Positions 60,959-64,000 of a stretch of 64,000 bases of DNA are shown here, one piece after another. The stretch's first letter is position 1. Each line of letters begins with the position of its first letter. The notes below the pieces were generated by a model. It saw nothing but the letters and a program-made list of their open reading frames with translations. It did no database searches and was not told where the DNA came from. A program made the translations under genes and the position numbers. Origin of the DNA: Streptomyces sp. Tu6071 (GTDB taxonomy: Bacteria > Actinomycetota > Actinomycetes > Streptomycetales > Streptomycetaceae); NCBI RefSeq assembly GCF_000213055.1, contig NZ_CM001166.1:1-64000 (forward strand), read 5' to 3'.

Positions 60959-62689
60959 TCAGGATGCGGTGGGCAGGCCGGCCGGTTCTGCGACGCCCGC
61001 GGTGCTCTCGCGCCGGGCAGCGGCGGCCCGGTGCAAAATTTCCGCGCGGCGTTTGAGGAAGAACGACTCGGCGAGCGAGACACGGTGGGTCCGCTCAGGC
61101 TTCCCTTCCCCCTGAGAAGTGCTCCGGCCCGCGAACGCGCTGACCGGTACGGCCTGGAGCAGCCGGTCCGCGACCGCCCAGGCCCGGCTCCAGGCGAGCT
61201 GCTCCCACGCCAGCTGCCCGGCATCGATACGTTCGAGGTCGTCCACATGCCGTATCCCGGCCAGCAGCCGCCGCACCAGCGGATCGAGGGCGTGCAGGAC
61301 GAGTTCGCCGGGACGCTGGCCCCGGTCCCACGGAATGGGCTCGGTGCCAAGCGCGCGACGCAGGTCGGCGGAGAGATGGTTGACGGCGGCGGCCAGTTGC
61401 TCCGCCTGCTCGCACACTTCCAGCAGAGCGGAGCGGACGAAGCTGTCCACCTCGAGCGCGGCCAGCGGGAGGGGGAGCGCGTCGTGCATGACGTCGTCGA
61501 CGACCGCCGACTGATTGCCGTAGGCGACACCCGTGAGCTCCACCCGCAGCGGGTAGCCCTCACCAAGCTCGGCGACGAGACCTCCGGCCTGATCCAGTAC
61601 CTTGCTCGTCACGAACCCGCTCGTCCCCTCCCCCGCCTCCCGCGTCGCACGTTCCGTGGCGAGGAGCGCGTCCAGGCCCCGCCACACGGCCTTCCCCGGC
61701 TGAAGACGCAACGGCCGGCGCGGCGGCACAATGCGTCCCTTGTTCTTGGCGGGCTTGCGGCCACCCGTGGGTTCCGTGCGCCACATGGTGTGCGGCTCGA
61801 TCTCCGGCGTGTACGGCATCCGGTCCCCGGCCGCGACCAGGACTCGCGTCACACGCACGCCCTCCTCGGTGGCCTCGGGAACGAGCAGGGCCCGGCGGGA
61901 CTGCCAGGTCCACAAATCCAGCAGCCCCTGCGGGAGACGCTCCTGCCAGCGCGGCGTCCCGGCCGACAGCGGATGCTCGGCATCCCGTCGCCGCCATTGC
62001 GGCAGATCCGCCGACACGGGAGCGGCGCCCACGGGGAGGTTCAGCAGCAGCGTCTCGAACAGGGTCCTGCCCGCCAGGAGCGTGACGCCCATCTGGCCAA
62101 GCGGGCCCGTCGGGTTCCCTGTGGTCTTGCCCGCCTTCGCCTGCGGGTCGCCGACCGCCCCGGTCTTGATCGCCGCCGTATCCCAGCAGTGGGTGTGCAG
62201 CAGCCAGAGCACGGCCTGCGCCGGCGTCAGAGCGAACACGTCCCCTTCCGTACGCGAGGCGAACAGCGGGACGTTGTTCCCGGTCGCCGCGTGCGGCACG
62301 ATCAGGGCGGCATTCTTCGTCTCCCCCCTCGGGGTGTGCAGCCCGGCCACCTGCGCAAATGGCCGCACCGGATCGAAGAGACCGAACGCCTCACGGTACG
62401 CGTCCAGATACGCGGTGAGCCGCGCGCGCTGCTCGGGCGTCCAGCGCCCGGCGGCGAACCATTGCGTCCATTCCCGCTCGTCAGCGGGACGGCCCAGCGC
62501 ATCGACGACCACCGGAAGAAGCAGCTGCCGCAGTACCGCCGGCCGCTGGGTGGCACTCTCCACCGCCAGGTCCCCGAACTCGTGCGCGTCCAGCAGCACC
62601 GTACTCAGCGAACGCTCCCGCGCCAGACCGCCGACCGCCGGCGGCACACGCAGCCACCGCTCCTCGAGCAGGGAAAACCCAAACCCCAT
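60959..62689 (-). CDS. cas8e: Cas8e (Cse1) large Cascade subunit
   Basis: 576 residues from ATG 62689 (MGFGFSLLEERWLRVPPAVG), with GGGGGA 3 nt upstream. The family pattern RALLVPE... and a C-terminal four-helix bundle are present. It recognises the PAM and recruits Cas3. An in-frame upstream stop overlaps the ATG as TGATG, ending a small ORF (NGFSHRIAGNLPARVVGVRR) that may be coupled to it. The region just upstream contains the target of the pseudo-spacer. Confidence 0.94.
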   Translation of the reverse strand: MGFGFSLLEERWLRVPPAVGGLARERSLSTVLLDAHEFGDLAVESATQRPAVLRQLLLPVVVDALGRPADEREWTQWFAAGRWTPEQRARLTAYLDAYREAFGLFDPVRPFAQVAGLHTPRGETKNAALIVPHAATGNNVPLFASRTEGDVFALTPAQAVLWLLHTHCWDTAAIKTGAVGDPQAKAGKTTGNPTGPLGQMGVTLLAGRTLFETLLLNLPVGAAPVSADLPQWRRRDAEHPLSAGTPRWQERLPQGLLDLWTWQSRRALLVPEATEEGVRVTRVLVAAGDRMPYTPEIEPHTMWRTEPTGGRKPAKNKGRIVPPRRPLRLQPGKAVWRGLDALLATERATREAGEGTSGFVTSKVLDQAGGLVAELGEGYPLRVELTGVAYGNQSAVVDDVMHDALPLPLAALEVDSFVRSALLEVCEQAEQLAAAVNHLSADLRRALGTEPIPWDRGQRPGELVLHALDPLVRRLLAGIRHVDDLERIDAGQLAWEQLAWSRAWAVADRLLQAVPVSAFAGRSTSQGEGKPERTHRVSLAESFFLKRRAEILHRAAAARRESTAGVAEPAGLPTAS

Positions 62690-62704
62690 CAATCCCCCTT
62701 GAAA

Positions 62705-62737
62705 CCTTCTCTGTTTAACCTACGCACACCCACCACG
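62705..62737 (+). promoter_or_regulatory. Candidate self-target: cas8e promoter/TSS protospacer
   Basis: CCTTCTCTGTTT (62705-62716) is identical to the first 12 nt of the pseudo-spacer at 62825. The three bases before it on the same strand are AAA, a tolerated I-E-type PAM. On the minus strand the next bases are TAGGTT (62717-62722), a plausible -10 for cas8e, so a bound Cascade would cover the promoter. The pairing is exact only over the 12-nt seed. Confidence 0.6.
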
Positions 62738-62796
62738 CGCGCGGGCAGGTTTCCCGCAATCCGATGCGAGAATCCGTTGACCGACAACCGACCCCA

Positions 62797-62885
62797 CCCC
62801 TGGCGCTGTCCGCGGGGATGATCCCCTTCTCTGTTTCCGCAGCGGATCGGGAAAGCCGTCGACCCCGCATCACGCGGGGAGACCA
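62797..62885 (+). ncRNA. CreR-like mini-CRISPR: repeat relic, 33-nt pseudo-spacer, repeat relic
   Basis: The first relic (62797-62824) ends CGCGGGGATGATCC, matching the array's repeat end CGCGGGGATGCTCC in 13 of 14 bases and giving handle GATGATCC. The second (62858-62885) begins GTCGACCCCGCATCACGCGG and has a perfect CCCCGC/GCGGGG stem. Between them lie exactly 33 nt, the spacer length of the real array. It is on the opposite strand to the cas genes. Processing by Cas6e would give one crRNA-like guide. Guides of this type (CreA, CreR) direct Cascade to partially matching promoters. A promoter for it was not clearly found; TTGACC at 62777 is a possible -35. Confidence 0.65.
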
Positions 62886-62919
62886 GCCGGGGTGCCCGGC
62901 CACCGCCCGGCACCCCGGC
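62886..62919 (-). terminator. Terminator of cas3
   Basis: GCCGGGGTGCC and its exact complement (11-bp arms) around a 12-nt loop that can extend the stem. It begins 3 nt past the cas3 stop, separating cas3 from the rest of the cas operon. It would also lie just downstream of the pseudo-crRNA on the plus strand and could terminate it. Confidence 0.75.
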
Positions 62920-62921
62920 CC

Positions 62922-64000
62922 TCATACCTGCCGCAACCCCAGCACGCCGTCGTACGCCACCGCGAAATCGCCCAGCCGGGCCCTACCCGAGGCGTCCAGC
63001 ACCAGAGCACGGCTGCGGCCGAGCCACGGATGCCCGTGCCAGCCCGGCAGCGGCGCCAGCCCTGCGGCCGCCTTGGTGAACTTCGCGGGCAGCCGCACCA
63101 CGGAACCGAGTACCTCCTCCAGCACCTCTGGAGCCACGTCCCCGTTGACACTCAGCGCCCGCCCCGCAAGCGTCCGGAACGCTCCGTCGTCCCCGTCGCG
63201 GCGCACGAGCACGACCTCCACGGACTCGTCCCCGTCCCGTACCGCCGCCCGCAACGCGTCCTCACCGCCGCCCGCCGTCCCCCCGCCGTAATGCAACCCG
63301 GCCAGCGTCCGCCGCTCGTGCTCACCCGGCCCCGTCAGCAAAAACTGCCGCGCGTTCTGCGCCCGCTCCCGGTCCTGCGTCTCCTGCTCGCTCCGGGCCG
63401 CCTCACCCGCCGTACGCCACCCCTCGGGCAAGAGCGACTCCTCATCCCCGTACACCTCCTCGACCAGAGCGGGCACCCGCCCCGGAACCGGCCACACCCC
63501 GCCCGCACCCGCCTTCGCCCCCACACCCGCACCGGGCAGTACGGCCGCCGTCCGCAACAGCAGATGACGCCCGTAGATCCCCTCACTCGCGGACACGAAC
63601 TCCGGCTCCCGCCCCTCACGAGGACTGAAACCCGTCACGAAGACACGCGGAACCCGCAGCCCCTCCGGCCTCCACGTGCCCTCGTGCCGGTGCAAGCGCC
63701 CCACGCGCTGCAACAAAAGATCCACCGGCGCCACATCCGTGACCAGCACATCCGCATCCACATCGAAAGACTGCTCCGCAAGCTGCGTCGCCACCACGAC
63801 CAACCGCCCCGAACGCGAACGCCCCGCCCCCGGCCCCAGCAGCCGCAAACACTCCTCCGTCAGCTCCGCACGCCGCGCCACCGTGAACCGCGCGTGCAGC
63901 AACCGCACCTCATCCCCGCCAAAACGCCCCCGCAACTCCTCGAAAAGGCTCTGCGCCCGCGCCACCGAATTACGGATCACCAGCGCCGTACCACCCCCGG
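62922..64000 (-). CDS. cas3: Cas3 helicase-nuclease, C-terminal part (runs off the window)
   Basis: About 360 C-terminal residues are inside the window. LVVVATQLAEQSFDVDADVL is helicase motif V and DLLLQRVGRLHRH motif VI of the SF2 core, followed by the Cas3 C-terminal domain. The HD nuclease and Walker motifs lie outside. It unwinds and degrades Cascade-bound DNA. It has its own terminator and is therefore separately ended from cas8e. Confidence 0.93.
   Translation of the reverse strand, partial: GGGTALVIRNSVARAQSLFEELRGRFGGDEVRLLHARFTVARRAELTEECLRLLGPGAGRSRSGRLVVVATQLAEQSFDVDADVLVTDVAPVDLLLQRVGRLHRHEGTWRPEGLRVPRVFVTGFSPREGREPEFVSASEGIYGRHLLLRTAAVLPGAGVGAKAGAGGVWPVPGRVPALVEEVYGDEESLLPEGWRTAGEAARSEQETQDRERAQNARQFLLTGPGEHERRTLAGLHYGGGTAGGGEDALRAAVRDGDESVEVVLVRRDGDDGAFRTLAGRALSVNGDVAPEVLEEVLGSVVRLPAKFTKAAAGLAPLPGWHGHPWLGRSRALVLDASGRARLGDFAVAYDGVLGLRQV

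Noticed and set aside
62689..62925. A full CreTA toxin-antitoxin module between cas3 and cas8e
   Set aside because: The seed target lies next to the cas8e promoter and not before a separate toxin gene, and no small ORF with rare codons follows a promoter. A CreR-type autorepressor fits better; the small ORF is listed only as a possibility.

Overview
The window looks like a Streptomyces (or very close relative) accessory region, probably a chromosome arm or large plasmid. The reasons are very high GC with strong GC bias at third codon positions, frequent GTG and TTG starts, many ATGA/GTGA stop-start overlaps, and Streptomyces-type families (ALF-repeat proteins, HTH-TPR regulators, STAS plus HATPase pairs, a type I-E CRISPR-Cas locus). 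No rRNA, tRNA or core housekeeping genes were found. Pseudogene fragments, partial duplications and GC-rich tandem repeats are common, which suggests heavy recombination.

Layout. 0.2-10 kb: a DEAH helicase, small regulators, and a detoxification cassette (formaldehyde dehydrogenase, DJ-1/PfpI, ABM monooxygenase, aldo/keto reductase, a probable Tn3 relic) between two 395-bp direct repeats. 10-20 kb: a secreted protease-like protein that has lost its catalytic His and Ser, a secreted polymorphic toxin with adjacent putative immunity gene, and two winged-helix genes bracketed by long hairpins. 20-25.4 kb: a minus-strand operon of a 2OG-Fe(II) oxygenase, beta-propeller, unknown protein, MFS exporter and AlkZ/YcaQ-like protein. 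25.8-33 kb: small secreted and membrane proteins, a zinc-ribbon/HTH regulator, RidA and a coiled-coil protein. 33-38 kb: an RHS/YD-repeat secreted protein with two alternative hydrophobic C-terminal tips, each followed by a tiny membrane protein. 39-49 kb: a STAS/HATPase pair, a secreted HNH nuclease, an ATP-dependent DNA ligase, small exported proteins and an S1-domain protein. 49.3-55.5 kb: a nucleotide-sugar-type cluster (MurG-like glycosyltransferase, DegT aminotransferase, ATP-grasp ligase, dTDP-glucose dehydratase) beside a divergent HTH-TPR regulator. 55.6-64 kb: a type I-E CRISPR array and cas2-cas1-cas6e-cas5e-cas7e-cse2-cas8e-cas3, with cas3 cut by the window edge.

The most striking item lies between cas3 and cas8e. 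Two degenerate copies of the CRISPR repeat, in the opposite orientation to the cas genes, enclose exactly 33 nt, the same length as the array spacers. The first 12 nt of this pseudo-spacer recur exactly next to a candidate -10 element just upstream of cas8e. This is the expected architecture of a crRNA-like RNA that guides Cascade to repress its own operon (CreR/CreA class of guides). It is inferred from sequence and untested.

Other systems worth attention are the RHS locus with membrane-type toxin tips and 54-59 aa predicted immunity proteins, a family of hairpin-linked minisatellites expanded at three intergenic sites with locus-specific units, and two cases where gene cassettes sit between duplicated gene segments.
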